NCBI GenBank assembly: GCA_040882605.1
Contig: JBBEAY010000059.1
Coordinates: 1 to 64,000, forward strand
Direction of reading: 5' to 3'
Origin: JAOUEA01 sp040882605
Lineage (GTDB): Bacteria; Actinomycetota; UBA4738; HRBIN12
Length of the DNA stretch: 64,000 bases
In this document: one piece after another, positions 25,709 through 34,385 of the stretch
Numbering within the stretch: position 1 is the first letter of the stretch
How the letters are laid out: the number at the start of each line of letters is the position of its first letter
Program-made: the position numbers and the translations under genes
Notes under the pieces: model-generated
What the model was told of the DNA's origin: nothing
What the model saw: only the letters and a program-made list of their open reading frames with translations
Database searches by the model: none

Positions 25709-26727
25709 GGGTTTGCCTCGCCGGCCCCGGCGTCGCCTGCGATGCCACCCACTCCCGCCGAGCTCACGGGGCCGGCCGCGAAAACCACGGCGATCTCGGC
25801 AGCGACCCGCGCGTTGTCCTCGAGCAGGGCCAGGTTCGCCTCGAGGCTCCGACCATCGGTGAACTCGGCGAGGGCCGTGAGCAGGAACGGCGTGCGAGAC
25901 TTCCCGAAGGCGCCGGCCTCGTCGGCGTGTCGCTCGGCCTGGTGCGCCGCATGCTCGACCTCATCGGCAAGCATCGCCCATGCCGGCGGTACCGGGTTGC
26001 ACACCACCACCGTGGATGGCACGCCGAGCGCGAGCGACGAGGCAAGCATCAAGGCGGCCTCGGTCGGCGTGTCGACGCGGTGCTCGAGCTCGACCTGAGC
26101 CTCGCTCGCGAGGAAGAACGGCAACCGATCCACGCCGTATCCGATGATCGCCACACCGAGCTCCTCGAGCTTCTCGGCCGTCGCCACCGGATCGATGATC
26201 GACTTCGGCCCCGAGCAGACGAGCAGCCCGGGGGTGCGCGCGAGCTCGAGAAGGTCGGCGCTGACGTCGACGTTCTCGCCGGCGCTTTGGCCGGCGCTTT
26301 GGCCAGCGCTTTGGCCCGGATGCACTCCCCCGATGCCACCGGTCGCACCGACGCGCACGCCCGCCTTCGCCGCCGCCCAGATCGTGGCGCTGACTGTGGT
26401 CGCTCCGAGCGCCCTGCTCCCTATCGCCATCGGGAAGTCGCGCCGGGCCACCTTCGTCGCCATGCCAGGCTCGCAGAACCGCATCAGCTCGGACTCGCCC
26501 AACCCGACGATCACGCTTCCGTCGACAGCGCCGATCCATGCAGGAACGCCGCCGGCTCCGCGGATCGCTCCACTCATGCGCCGCACGCACTCCTCGTTGC
26601 GCGGCGACGGCAGGCCTTGACCGATCACGCTCGTCTCAAGCGCCACGACGCCGACGCTGCCGGCCAGGGCCTCGCGCACCTCGTCCGCGATGGTGAGCAC
26701 GTCACCCACGCCGAGCACGTTACCCAT
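25705..26727 (-). CDS. psuG: Pseudouridine-5'-phosphate glycosidase
   Basis: A 340-residue enzyme that splits pseudouridine 5'-phosphate into uracil and ribose 5-phosphate. Family motifs are ALETSVIGQGLPSPRN, ATKVARRDFP (catalytic Lys), GATTVSATIWAA, GATGGIGGVHPG and CSGPKSIID. The start is the ATG at 26727, eleven bases after the psuK stop. A longer frame exists upstream but runs into psuK. It contains an in-frame triple repeat of GQSA (encoded at 26279-26314) directly after the GGIGGVHPG active-site loop, where relatives have only a few residues. With the upstream kinase it forms the usual pseudouridine salvage pair. Confidence 0.93.
   Translation of the reverse strand: MGNVLGVGDVLTIADEVREALAGSVGVVALETSVIGQGLPSPRNEECVRRMSGAIRGAGGVPAWIGAVDGSVIVGLGESELMRFCEPGMATKVARRDFPMAIGSRALGATTVSATIWAAAKAGVRVGATGGIGGVHPGQSAGQSAGQSAGENVDVSADLLELARTPGLLVCSGPKSIIDPVATAEKLEELGVAIIGYGVDRLPFFLASEAQVELEHRVDTPTEAALMLASSLALGVPSTVVVCNPVPPAWAMLADEVEHAAHQAERHADEAGAFGKSRTPFLLTALAEFTDGRSLEANLALLEDNARVAAEIAVVFAAGPVSSAGVGGIAGDAGAGEANP
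26279..26314. repeat. Three 12-bp tandem repeats inside psuG
   Basis: Units 26279-26290, 26291-26302 and 26303-26314 read ccggcgctttgg twice and ccagcgctttgg once. On the coding strand they encode GQSA three times, in frame, so unit number can change without a frameshift. They lie in the loop after the GGIGGVHPG motif of psuG. Confidence 0.85.
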
Positions 26728-26738
26728 AGCGCACCACC

Positions 26739-27629
26739 TCACCCACGGCGCATCGCCAGCTCTGGCCAAGCCTGTGCGCTCGAGGCTACGAGCGCCCCCG
26801 CATGACACGCCCGAGCGAGTGCGTCCCCAGGCGCGGATCCGCGCGCCAGCATCGCGAGCAGCACCCCGTCGAAGGCGTCGCCGGCCCCGGTAGGATCGAT
26901 CTCGGCCACAGGCTCCGCCGGCGCGATCGACACATCGCCGTCGAAGCAGAGCGCGGCACCGCGCCTGTCCATCTTCACCGCCGCGAGCCTGTACCGCTCA
27001 CCCAGCCGGCTTGCGGTGCTCGCGCCGGTCCGACCTGTGAGCACCTCGGCCTCGCGCTCGTTCGCGAACACCGCGGTCGCCGCCGAGGTTTCCTCGAAGA
27101 AGCGATCGACGCCGAACGCCTCGACCAGCGGCCACGATGCCGCCTCGACGGCCACCAGATTCGACCTGGCCCGCGCTCGGGCCAGCGCGGCGAGCGCGGC
27201 GTCGTGACCGGGCTCCTGTAACAGCAGATAGCCCGAGACCAGCACTGCGCCCGCCTCGATCGTCGCGGGAAGGTCGTCGGGGCCGAGTCGCGCGTTCGCG
27301 CCTCGGTCGGCGACCATCGAGCGTTCCCCCGGCTCGTGCACGACCAGCATCGTGCCCGTCGGCGCCTCGCGGTCCAGGGTGACCGCAACATCGACCACTC
27401 GCTCGGCGAGGGCGCCGCAAACGGTTCGCCCCTGCAGGTCGTCGCCCACGCGGCCGAGCACACGCGTGGAGGCGCCGGCCCACGCTCCCCAGACCGCCGC
27501 GTTGGCGGAGGTACCGCCGGGCTGCAGCACCACCCGCCCATGTACGTCGCCCCCGCGCTTGAGCGTCTCGGCGTCGACGCGGATGTCGAGCATGACGTCT
27601 CCCACGCACACGAGATCCACGGCGCACAC
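26739..27629 (-). CDS. psuK: PfkB-family carbohydrate kinase, probable pseudouridine kinase
   Basis: A 296-residue PfkB/ribokinase-fold kinase. Signature 1 is GGTSANAAVWGAWAG and signature 2 is DPTGAGDAFDG with the catalytic Asp. An NEREAEVLTG segment marks the PfkB nucleotide region. PfkB sequences alone do not fix the substrate. The immediate downstream psuG makes pseudouridine phosphorylation, to pseudouridine 5'-phosphate, the likeliest activity. The two genes are spaced by eleven bases. Confidence 0.82.
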   Translation of the reverse strand: MCAVDLVCVGDVMLDIRVDAETLKRGGDVHGRVVLQPGGTSANAAVWGAWAGASTRVLGRVGDDLQGRTVCGALAERVVDVAVTLDREAPTGTMLVVHEPGERSMVADRGANARLGPDDLPATIEAGAVLVSGYLLLQEPGHDAALAALARARARSNLVAVEAASWPLVEAFGVDRFFEETSAATAVFANEREAEVLTGRTGASTASRLGERYRLAAVKMDRRGAALCFDGDVSIAPAEPVAEIDPTGAGDAFDGVLLAMLARGSAPGDALARACHAGALVASSAQAWPELAMRRG

Positions 27630-27662
27630 CCTAGCGGGGAGCGGCTGAGACGCAGTGTCCGC

Positions 27663-28514
27663 TCAGCTGGGCCGGTGGACGCGAGGCCCGCCTGGCTCCA
27701 CCGGCTCGCCGACCAACGTCGGAGGCTCCGCACTTGGGATCTGCGACCCGCCGGTGACCCGCGCTTGCTCAACGGGCGAGGACCCCGGCGACGTGGCTGC
27801 GCGCCGTTCCCGGGCGATCGCCTTCTCGCGCAGGAACTTCTTCCAGTCGCTCGACTTCGTGCTGAACGCGATATCGGTCGCGATCTGCAGCACGCCGAGG
27901 CTTGCGAGCACGGCCGCCGCCCACCACGGTGCGTTCGAAGCAGGCCAGAAGCCGAGAGCGACGAACGGAGCGAGCTTCGTCGCGATCGCGCCCGACGCGT
28001 GCATCCATGCCCGGGAATCAGGATCGGTCCGCAGGTACGTGCCGTAATCGGACTTCAACCCTGGCCTAGGCGGCGGGGGTCCCCCCAGGAAGCAGTCGGT
28101 CCATCGGATCCCGACCATGTATCCCACGAGCCAGTGCGTCGGCGAGTGCACCGAGACCGACCAGATCCCGCCGGCGGCGATCAGAGCAAGGCCCTTCCAG
28201 AGGGGATCCTGCCAAACGAACGCGGCGCCCACCGCGACGGCACCCATCGCGGTGCCGAGCATCAGGACCGCGTTACCGACCCAGACGGGGGCGCGCAACT
28301 TCACACCCATGCGGAACGCCGCCGTGTCGATGCGCCCGATCTGCTCGGCGTGCTCGTCGACCAAGCGACGATCGAGCTTCACCTGTTTCACGAGCTTCCA
28401 GAACCCGAGGGCGCTGAGGTCGGTGTTGCCGCCCGACACGGTCGCCTCGATGCGGCCGAGCTCGGTCCCGATCTCGGCTCGATCCTTCGGCGACTCAGTT
28501 GCTCGAACCTCCAC
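27663..28514 (-). CDS. Hypothetical multipass membrane protein with HSPTHW motif
   Basis: A 283-residue protein. A charged N-terminal segment (1-70) precedes four or five hydrophobic helices (about 75-225) and a Pro/Glu-rich tail. HSPTHWLVGYMVGIRW lies in the second membrane region; an HxxxH pair inside the membrane could bind a metal, as in some site-2-type proteases, but the second motif of that family is not evident. It is divergent from the PASTA kinase gene, with only 65 bases between the two starts. Function unknown. Confidence 0.7.
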   Translation of the reverse strand: MEVRATESPKDRAEIGTELGRIEATVSGGNTDLSALGFWKLVKQVKLDRRLVDEHAEQIGRIDTAAFRMGVKLRAPVWVGNAVLMLGTAMGAVAVGAAFVWQDPLWKGLALIAAGGIWSVSVHSPTHWLVGYMVGIRWTDCFLGGPPPPRPGLKSDYGTYLRTDPDSRAWMHASGAIATKLAPFVALGFWPASNAPWWAAAVLASLGVLQIATDIAFSTKSSDWKKFLREKAIARERRAATSPGSSPVEQARVTGGSQIPSAEPPTLVGEPVEPGGPRVHRPS

Positions 28515-28579
28515 GATGCGGCCCCTTTCCGGCTATAAGATTCGCGCGGGATAGCCTGCGACACGATCCGCGCGACACG

Positions 28580-30541
28580 ATGCACCGGCGCTCCTGCGAA
28601 GAGCGCTTCCCCGACCTGCAGGAGGGCACCACGTCTAGGAGTATCGCGCACCCGGCGCCTCCAGGCGCACCGCAAGGGCATGAGCTCGTCACGCTCGACG
28701 GGCGCTATGCCATCGTGGAACGCATCGCGTCGGGCGGCATGGGCGAGGTCTTCCGCGCTCGCGACACCGTGCTTGCCCGAGAGGTCGCGATCAAGGTGCT
28801 GCATCGCTCGCTCGCGGGCGACCAGGCGTTCATCGACCGCTTCCGCACCGAGGCTCGCGCGGCGGCGGGGCTTTCCCACACCAACATCGTGGCCGTGTTC
28901 GACTGGGGATCGGTCGAGGGCATCTATTACATGGTGATGGAATACGTGCGCGGCCAGAGCGTGCGCGTGCTGCTGAACCACGAAGGCCGCCTCGAGCCGG
29001 CGCAGACCGCCGACGTCGTGCGACAGACGCTGCTCGCGCTCGAGCACGCGCATCGCCAGGGCATCGTGCATCGTGACGTGAAGCCGGAGAACATATTGGT
29101 CACGACCGACGGCGTCGTGAAGGTCGCAGACTTCGGTCTCGCCAGGGCATACGCGGAAGGCCGCCAGACCCAGGCCGGCACCGTGACCGGCACCGTGCAG
29201 TACTTGGCGCCCGAGCAGATCCGCGGAGAGCCGGCCGACCCGCGCAGCGACCTGTACTCGCTGGGCATCGTGAGCTACGAGCTACTGACCGGCAAGCTGC
29301 CGTTCACCGGCGAGACGGCGATGTCGATCGCGTACAAGCACCTATCGGGGCGCGTGCCGATGCCGAGCGCCGCGGTGCCGTCGATCTCACCGGAGCTCGA
29401 CGGCTTCGTCGCGAGCGCCACCGACCGCGACCGCGAGATGCGACCCGAATCGGCCTTGGAGATGCGGCGCGACCTCGAGGCGATCACACCGTCGATGGCT
29501 GCGGCTCGTGGTTTGGCGTCGCTCGTCGGCGCCGCGCCGGTGACGTCGCCGACGCCGAGCGAGGGCGCCATCACCGATGTCGTCGTTCTCGGCGACGTCA
29601 CCGAGAAGCACGAGCTCGACACCACGACTGCCACCATCGCCAAAGCCGAGCCGGGCGCCGGCCGCAGATGGCGACGGCGCCTGGGTGTGCTGACGCTCGT
29701 TGCGGCGCTGGCCGCCTGCGCGTGGGGCGCCTGGACGTACCTGATCCCCCACCGTGCCGACGTTCCCGGGGTCGCTGGCCTGACGGTTGAGGCGGCGCGC
29801 GACCGCCTCGCCGGTCTCGGCTTCACCGTGCGCATCGCCGACGGTCAACGGTCCGAACAGGTTGCCGAAGGCCGCGTGCTCCGGGTGCAACCTGAGCCGG
29901 GCTCCTCGCTCGAACAGGGTGAGACCGTCACGATCGTGCCCTCGCTCGGTCCACCGCCGGTCGAGGCCCCCGAGGTCGAGGGTCTGACACTGCAACGGGC
30001 GACCGCTCGGCTCGATCGCGCCGGCCTCGGGGCCTCGGTCACGAAGCGCCGCTTCCACGACGAAGTGCCCGAAGGAAGCGTGATCGCCCAGGTGCAGACG
30101 GGCATGGTTCCCGCCGCAAGCACCGTCGAGCTCATAGTGAGCCGCGGCCACGCTCCGGTGGAGATCCCGAAAGTCGCGGACATGAGCGAGTCCGAGGCGG
30201 CCGAGCTCCTGGAGGTCGCCGGCTTCTCGGTGGCCGTGGAAGACGCATTCTCCAACACCGTGGAGCGCGGGTTCGTGATCAGCGTGAGCCCCAAGGCGGG
30301 GGACGATGCCCGGTACGCGTCCACCGTGACGCTGAAGGTCTCGCTCGGGCCCGAGCGCTTCCCACTTCCCAGCTTCATGGGGCTGTCGAGATCCGAGGCC
30401 CAAGCGAAGGCAGACGCTTACGGCTTGGTGGCCTCCTTCTTCGTCGTGCCGAATACCAGCGGCTCAGCCGTCATCAGCCAGAGCCCGGTACCGGGCATCG
30501 AGGTGTCCTCCGGCGACGGTGTCACCCTGTACATCGCGTGA
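28580..30541 (+). CDS. pknB: PASTA-domain serine/threonine protein kinase (PknB-like)
   Basis: A 653-residue transmembrane kinase. The N-terminal kinase domain (about 43-305) has a glycine loop ASGGMGEVF, VAIK (Lys72), HRDVKPEN (Asp166) and DFG (184-186). One membrane helix at about 369-389 follows a basic stop (RRWRRR). The outside part carries four PASTA repeats (about 394-653), which bind muropeptides or lipid II in known homologues. The ATG at 28580 is the most likely start; upstream in-frame starts overlap the divergent promoter. It controls growth and cell-wall synthesis in Gram-positive relatives. The endonuclease IV gene starts inside its stop codon, an unusual pairing for this kinase. 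Confidence 0.93.
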   Translation: MHRRSCEERFPDLQEGTTSRSIAHPAPPGAPQGHELVTLDGRYAIVERIASGGMGEVFRARDTVLAREVAIKVLHRSLAGDQAFIDRFRTEARAAAGLSHTNIVAVFDWGSVEGIYYMVMEYVRGQSVRVLLNHEGRLEPAQTADVVRQTLLALEHAHRQGIVHRDVKPENILVTTDGVVKVADFGLARAYAEGRQTQAGTVTGTVQYLAPEQIRGEPADPRSDLYSLGIVSYELLTGKLPFTGETAMSIAYKHLSGRVPMPSAAVPSISPELDGFVASATDRDREMRPESALEMRRDLEAITPSMAAARGLASLVGAAPVTSPTPSEGAITDVVVLGDVTEKHELDTTTATIAKAEPGAGRRWRRRLGVLTLVAALAACAWGAWTYLIPHRADVPGVAGLTVEAARDRLAGLGFTVRIADGQRSEQVAEGRVLRVQPEPGSSLEQGETVTIVPSLGPPPVEAPEVEGLTLQRATARLDRAGLGASVTKRRFHDEVPEGSVIAQVQTGMVPAASTVELIVSRGHAPVEIPKVADMSESEAAELLEVAGFSVAVEDAFSNTVERGFVISVSPKAGDDARYASTVTLKVSLGPERFPLPSFMGLSRSEAQAKADAYGLVASFFVVPNTSGSAVISQSPVPGIEVSSGDGVTLYIA

Positions 30542-31374
30542 GGTTCGGCGCACATGTGCGCCGTGGGTCCGAAGCCACCAGCGGAGTGGTCGAGGAGTGC
30601 CGACGACGCGACGCCGACTGCGCGCAGATCTTCCTGTCGAACCCCCGCGCGTGGGCGGCGCCGTCGTTCTCTGATGAAGCCGCATCGCGGTTCAGCGACG
30701 TGTGGGCGACAAGTGGTCTCGGGCCGCTGGCTGCACACGCGCCCTACCTCGTGAACATCGCCTCGCCGAACCCCGGCTTCCTCGAGAAGTCACGCTCGCT
30801 CGCGAGAGACACGACGCGGGCCTGCGACCGGCTCGGTGTCGATCTCCTCGTGCTACACGCAGGCGCCGGCGGTGGCGACGACCCAGAAGCGGCGCGGCGC
30901 AGGGCCGTCGAAACCCTGCGTCAGGTCGCAGCAGCCTCCGAGCACGTTCGGGTGCTGGTGGAACTGATGGCCGGCACGCGAGGCGCGGTCGCCTCCACCA
31001 TCGCCGAAGCCGCGATGCTGTTCGAGGATGCCGGCGACTCCCGCTTGGGGATCTGCCTCGACATCTGTCACCTGTTCGCGACGGGCTACGGACTCGACGA
31101 GCCCGAAGGCGTCGAGGCGCTCTTCGTGGAGCTCGCCCAGCAGGGCCTCACCGATCGGGTTGCACTCGTGCACGCGAATGACTCGGAGTTCCCGCGGGGG
31201 GACCGTCGCGACCGGCACGCACCGATCGGCGAAGGGCTCGTCGGCATCGAGGGCTGGCGGGCGATGTTCGCTCGACCCGAGGCGGCCGCGTGGCCGTTCG
31301 TGCTCGAGACGCCGGGAGATGCCGAGTCACACGCCGCACAGATCTCGTTGCTCCGCAGCCTCGCGCGGACCTGA
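30538..31374 (+). CDS. nfo: Deoxyribonuclease IV (apurinic endonuclease)
   Basis: A 278-residue AP endonuclease with a TIM-barrel and trinuclear zinc site. Visible ligands sit in GAHVRRG (His5), AHAPYLVNIASPN, LVLHAGA, ELMAG, ICLDICHLFATGY and VHANDSEFPRGDRRDRHAPIGEG, followed by VLETPG. These cover all nine expected metal-site regions of EndoIV. GTG at 30538 overlaps the PASTA kinase stop (GTGA). It cleaves DNA at abasic sites during base-excision repair. Confidence 0.93.
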   Translation: MRFGAHVRRGSEATSGVVEECRRRDADCAQIFLSNPRAWAAPSFSDEAASRFSDVWATSGLGPLAAHAPYLVNIASPNPGFLEKSRSLARDTTRACDRLGVDLLVLHAGAGGGDDPEAARRRAVETLRQVAAASEHVRVLVELMAGTRGAVASTIAEAAMLFEDAGDSRLGICLDICHLFATGYGLDEPEGVEALFVELAQQGLTDRVALVHANDSEFPRGDRRDRHAPIGEGLVGIEGWRAMFARPEAAAWPFVLETPGDAESHAAQISLLRSLART

Positions 31375-31409
31375 CCGGAGTCGAGCTCGCGCCGTACCAC
31401 CCCGGCAGG

Positions 31410-32036
31410 TCAGGGTTGGAACTCCGCCCTCGGGCCTTCCTGGTAGCTGTATCGCTCCTCGCCGAACGGCTCGCCGTGCACGTGGTATCCGCGTTGCTCC
31501 CAGAATCCGCGCTCGTTCCGGTCGCTGAAGCGCAAGCCCGTGAGCCACTTCGCGCTCTTCCATGCGTAGCGCTTGGGCACGACGAGTCGCAACGGCCAGC
31601 CGTGTTCGGGCGTGAGGTCCTCGCCCCGGTTTCGCCAGGCGAGCAGCACATCGTCGTCGCTCATCGCCTCGAGCGACAGGTCCGACACGTAGCCGTGGGC
31701 GCACTCGGCGATCACCCACTTCGCCTCTGGCTTCGGTTCCGCGCGCTCCACGAGGGTGCGCAACGACACGCCTTCCCACGTGTTGTCGAGCGTCGTCCAA
31801 CCGGTGACGCAGTGCATGTCGGCGTCGACCGTGGCGTTCGGAAGCGCCCGAAGCTCTTCGTAGGTCAACCGGAACGGGTCCTCGACGAGGCCCGAGACCT
31901 CGAGATCCCAACTGGTCCCGTCGAAGTTAGGGATCGGTCCGTAATGCAGCACCGGCCATGTCTTGACGAGCCGCTGGCCGGGCGGGATGCGCGGTGCGAT
32001 CTCGGGCGGATAGTTCTTCGTGAACAGGCCCATCAA
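31410..32036 (-). CDS. Sulfite oxidase-like molybdopterin enzyme (YedY/MsrP type catalytic domain)
   Basis: A 208-residue protein matching the compact sulfite-oxidase-fold molybdopterin domain: WPVLHYGPIPNFDGTSWDLEVSGLV, LPNATVDADMHCVTGWTTLDNTWEGV with the molybdenum-ligand Cys in DMHCVTGW, CAHGYVSDLSLE and WPLRLVVPKRYAWKSAKW. No Tat signal peptide is present, unlike periplasmic MsrP. The substrate is not predictable from sequence. The cofactor could be provided with help from the MobA encoded at 39 kb, though the sulfite-oxidase family itself does not need the guanylyl form. Confidence 0.86.
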   Translation of the reverse strand: MMGLFTKNYPPEIAPRIPPGQRLVKTWPVLHYGPIPNFDGTSWDLEVSGLVEDPFRLTYEELRALPNATVDADMHCVTGWTTLDNTWEGVSLRTLVERAEPKPEAKWVIAECAHGYVSDLSLEAMSDDDVLLAWRNRGEDLTPEHGWPLRLVVPKRYAWKSAKWLTGLRFSDRNERGFWEQRGYHVHGEPFGEERYSYQEGPRAEFQP

Positions 32037-32055
32037 GCCTCCTTCGCTGCGACCG

Positions 32056-33114
32056 TCAGCCCGGCTGCATACCCCCGGCTACGGAGGCCCACGCATCCAG
32101 TGCCACGGCGACGCCGTCGTCGGTCACGTCGACGTGGGTCACCATGCGCGCCTTGCCGGCGCCGTGGGTGACGCCCACGCCCAGGGCTTCGAGCTGCCCG
32201 ACAGTCTCGAGCAGATCGAGTCCCACGGCTTCCGTGTCGACGAACACCATGTTCGTTTCAACCTGGGCGAGATCGACCGAGCCGGGCACCCGCTCGGCCA
32301 CGCCCTCGGCGAGTCGCCGGGCGCGTTCGTGGTCCTCGTGCAGGCGCTCGGGGCCGTACTGCAGGGCGACGATGCCGGCGGCCGCGGTGATGCCAGCCTG
32401 GCGCCACGCGCCCCCGAACAGTATCTGCAGGCGCCTCGCTTCTGGCATGAGATCCGCCGGTCCACACAACAGAGACCCGATGGGGGCGCCGAGTCCTTTG
32501 GAGACGCAGAACATGACCGTATCGGCCTCGCGGGCGAATTCCGCAGCGTCGACACCCGATGCGGCGGCGGCATTGAACAGTCGCGCTCCGTCGAGGTGCA
32601 CAGGCACCTCTGCCTCGTCGGCGATCTTGCGCACGGCCCGCAACTCCTCGACGGGCATCACGCGCCCGCCTGCACTGCCGAGCGTGTTCTCGACCGAAAG
32701 CAGGTCGACGACCTCGACGTCGTAATACGTGTCGGGCTCGAGCAACGCACGTGCCTGGTCGGCATCGATCCACCCCTGGGGACCCGGATCGGCCGTTCTG
32801 AAAGCGATACCCGACAGCGCCGCCGACGTCATCAACTCGGTCGTGGCCACGTGCGAGGCGGCGGAGCTCGCCACCAGGTGCCCGCGGGTTCGCACGTGCA
32901 ACGCGAGCGCGATCTGGTTGGCCATCGTGCCGGTCGGCACGTAGAGCGCGGCCTGCTTGCCGAGACGTTCCGCGGCGACCTCTTGCAGGCGGTTCGCCGT
33001 GGGGTCGTCGCCGTACCAGGCGTCGCCGACCTCGGCGGCAGCCATGGCCGTGCGCATCTCGGCCGATGGCGTGCTGACGGTGTCCGAACGCAGATCGACG
33101 CGGAACCGGCTCAC
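32056..33114 (-). CDS. Low-specificity L-threonine aldolase
   Basis: A 352-residue fold-type I PLP enzyme. GTG at 33114 starts the conserved N-terminus SRFRVDLRSDTVSTPS. Key segments are GDAWYGDDPTANRLQ, VPTGTMANQIAL, VHLDGARLFNAA and the PLP-lysine loop CVSKGLGAPIGSLLCG. It cleaves L-threonine and allo-threonine to glycine and acetaldehyde. Glycine so released could be used by folate-dependent enzymes such as those at 46-53 kb. Confidence 0.92.
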   Translation of the reverse strand: MSRFRVDLRSDTVSTPSAEMRTAMAAAEVGDAWYGDDPTANRLQEVAAERLGKQAALYVPTGTMANQIALALHVRTRGHLVASSAASHVATTELMTSAALSGIAFRTADPGPQGWIDADQARALLEPDTYYDVEVVDLLSVENTLGSAGGRVMPVEELRAVRKIADEAEVPVHLDGARLFNAAAASGVDAAEFAREADTVMFCVSKGLGAPIGSLLCGPADLMPEARRLQILFGGAWRQAGITAAAGIVALQYGPERLHEDHERARRLAEGVAERVPGSVDLAQVETNMVFVDTEAVGLDLLETVGQLEALGVGVTHGAGKARMVTHVDVTDDGVAVALDAWASVAGGMQPG

Positions 33115-33184
33115 GCGGGCAAGTGTAGCGGCGCTCCCGCCGGGCCCCGGCCGCGTTGGCCCTCGCGCGTGGTCGATCGCACGG

Positions 33185-34333
33185 TCAATACAGGAACATC
33201 GGCTTGCCGTCGACGTGACGGATCTTGGGCTGGTAAGTCTCCCTGTCATAAAGCGCGTCGACGTCGACCCGCTTCACGCCCTGCCCCAACACCGTGAGCG
33301 GCACGTTCACGTAGTTGCCGTTGCGCAGCGCCACCAAGCGGCCGTACACGCCTTCGATCGCGAGGTCGGCGGCCATCACTGCGTAGTTGATCGCGACCAT
33401 CAGGTCGAGCGAATCAGGCGAGCCCGAGCGCATGAGGTACCCCACCTGCTGGTGGATCATGTCGGACCCGGTGCGCTCCTTGAGCAGTTCGCTCGTTCGC
33501 TCTCCGATGCCGCCCAGCTTCCGGTGGCCGTAGGCATCCTCTGGGCCATCCTGCACCATCTCCCCGCCGGCAAGCGTGGCGCCCTCGGAGATCGTCATCA
33601 TCGCGTAGTTGCTGGGGTTCGACGCCTTGTCGCGCATCAGCTGCTCCGCCAGCCGATCGATATCGAACGGCACCTCGGAGATGATCGCGCGCTCGACGCC
33701 CGACAGGTATGCCGACACGAGCGACGTCTCACCGCTGTAGCGGCCGAACACCTCGACCACGGCGAGGCGTTCGTGCGAGCCCGCGCTCGTGCGCAACTGG
33801 TGCACGAATATCACCGTGCGCGTGACGGCGGTCGAGAACCCGATGCAATAGTCGGTGCCGTGGACGTCATTGTCCATCGTCTTGGGGATCGCCACGATGG
33901 GCACGCCTTCGTGATGCAGACGAAGGCCGAACGACAGCGTGTCGTCGCCACCGATCGGGATCAACGCGTCGAGGCCAAGTCGCTCGATCACACGCAACAC
34001 ATGCGAGGTGTGATCACGCGGTCCGTCATCGGTGCGGCCTGCGGCGAGGAAGGCCGGCTCGTCCGATGCCCTCACCTTGGCCGGGTTCGCGCGCGACGTA
34101 TGCAAGAACGTGCCGCCGGTGCGGTCGATCGTGCGGACGACCCCCGGATCGAGCGCGAGCGAGTTCGCGGCGACGCTCTCGAGGTCGTCGGGATCGGTGT
34201 CGAGCAGGCCACCCCACCCTCGTCGGATACCCGTGACCTCGTGGCCCTCGGAGGCTGCGCGATTCACGACGGCCTTGATCGAGGCATTGAGCCCGGGCAC
34301 GTCGCCGCCGCCCGTGAGGATGCCCAGTCGCAT
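33185..34333 (-). CDS. pfkA: 6-phosphofructokinase, PPi-type signature
   Basis: A 382-residue phosphofructokinase: GGGDVPGLN near the N-terminus, PIGGDDTLSF (G128-D131) and PKTMDNDVHGTDYCIGF (K151). The residue after GGD is Asp instead of Gly, and PKT replaces PGT. Together these are the known signature of enzymes that use pyrophosphate, as the Asp side chain blocks ATP. It follows the ATP-type paralogue at 34386-35408 in the same direction, 52 bases downstream. Confidence 0.92.
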   Translation of the reverse strand: MRLGILTGGGDVPGLNASIKAVVNRAASEGHEVTGIRRGWGGLLDTDPDDLESVAANSLALDPGVVRTIDRTGGTFLHTSRANPAKVRASDEPAFLAAGRTDDGPRDHTSHVLRVIERLGLDALIPIGGDDTLSFGLRLHHEGVPIVAIPKTMDNDVHGTDYCIGFSTAVTRTVIFVHQLRTSAGSHERLAVVEVFGRYSGETSLVSAYLSGVERAIISEVPFDIDRLAEQLMRDKASNPSNYAMMTISEGATLAGGEMVQDGPEDAYGHRKLGGIGERTSELLKERTGSDMIHQQVGYLMRSGSPDSLDLMVAINYAVMAADLAIEGVYGRLVALRNGNYVNVPLTVLGQGVKRVDVDALYDRETYQPKIRHVDGKPMFLY

Positions 34334-34385
34334 GGCTGGAAGCCTACGAGAGCCGGGGCGCGGCCTGTGGGACCCCCCAGGAGGG

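Noticed and set aside
26279..26314. Possible CRISPR-like repeat
   Set aside because: Units are only 12 bp, without spacers, and are in frame inside psuG.
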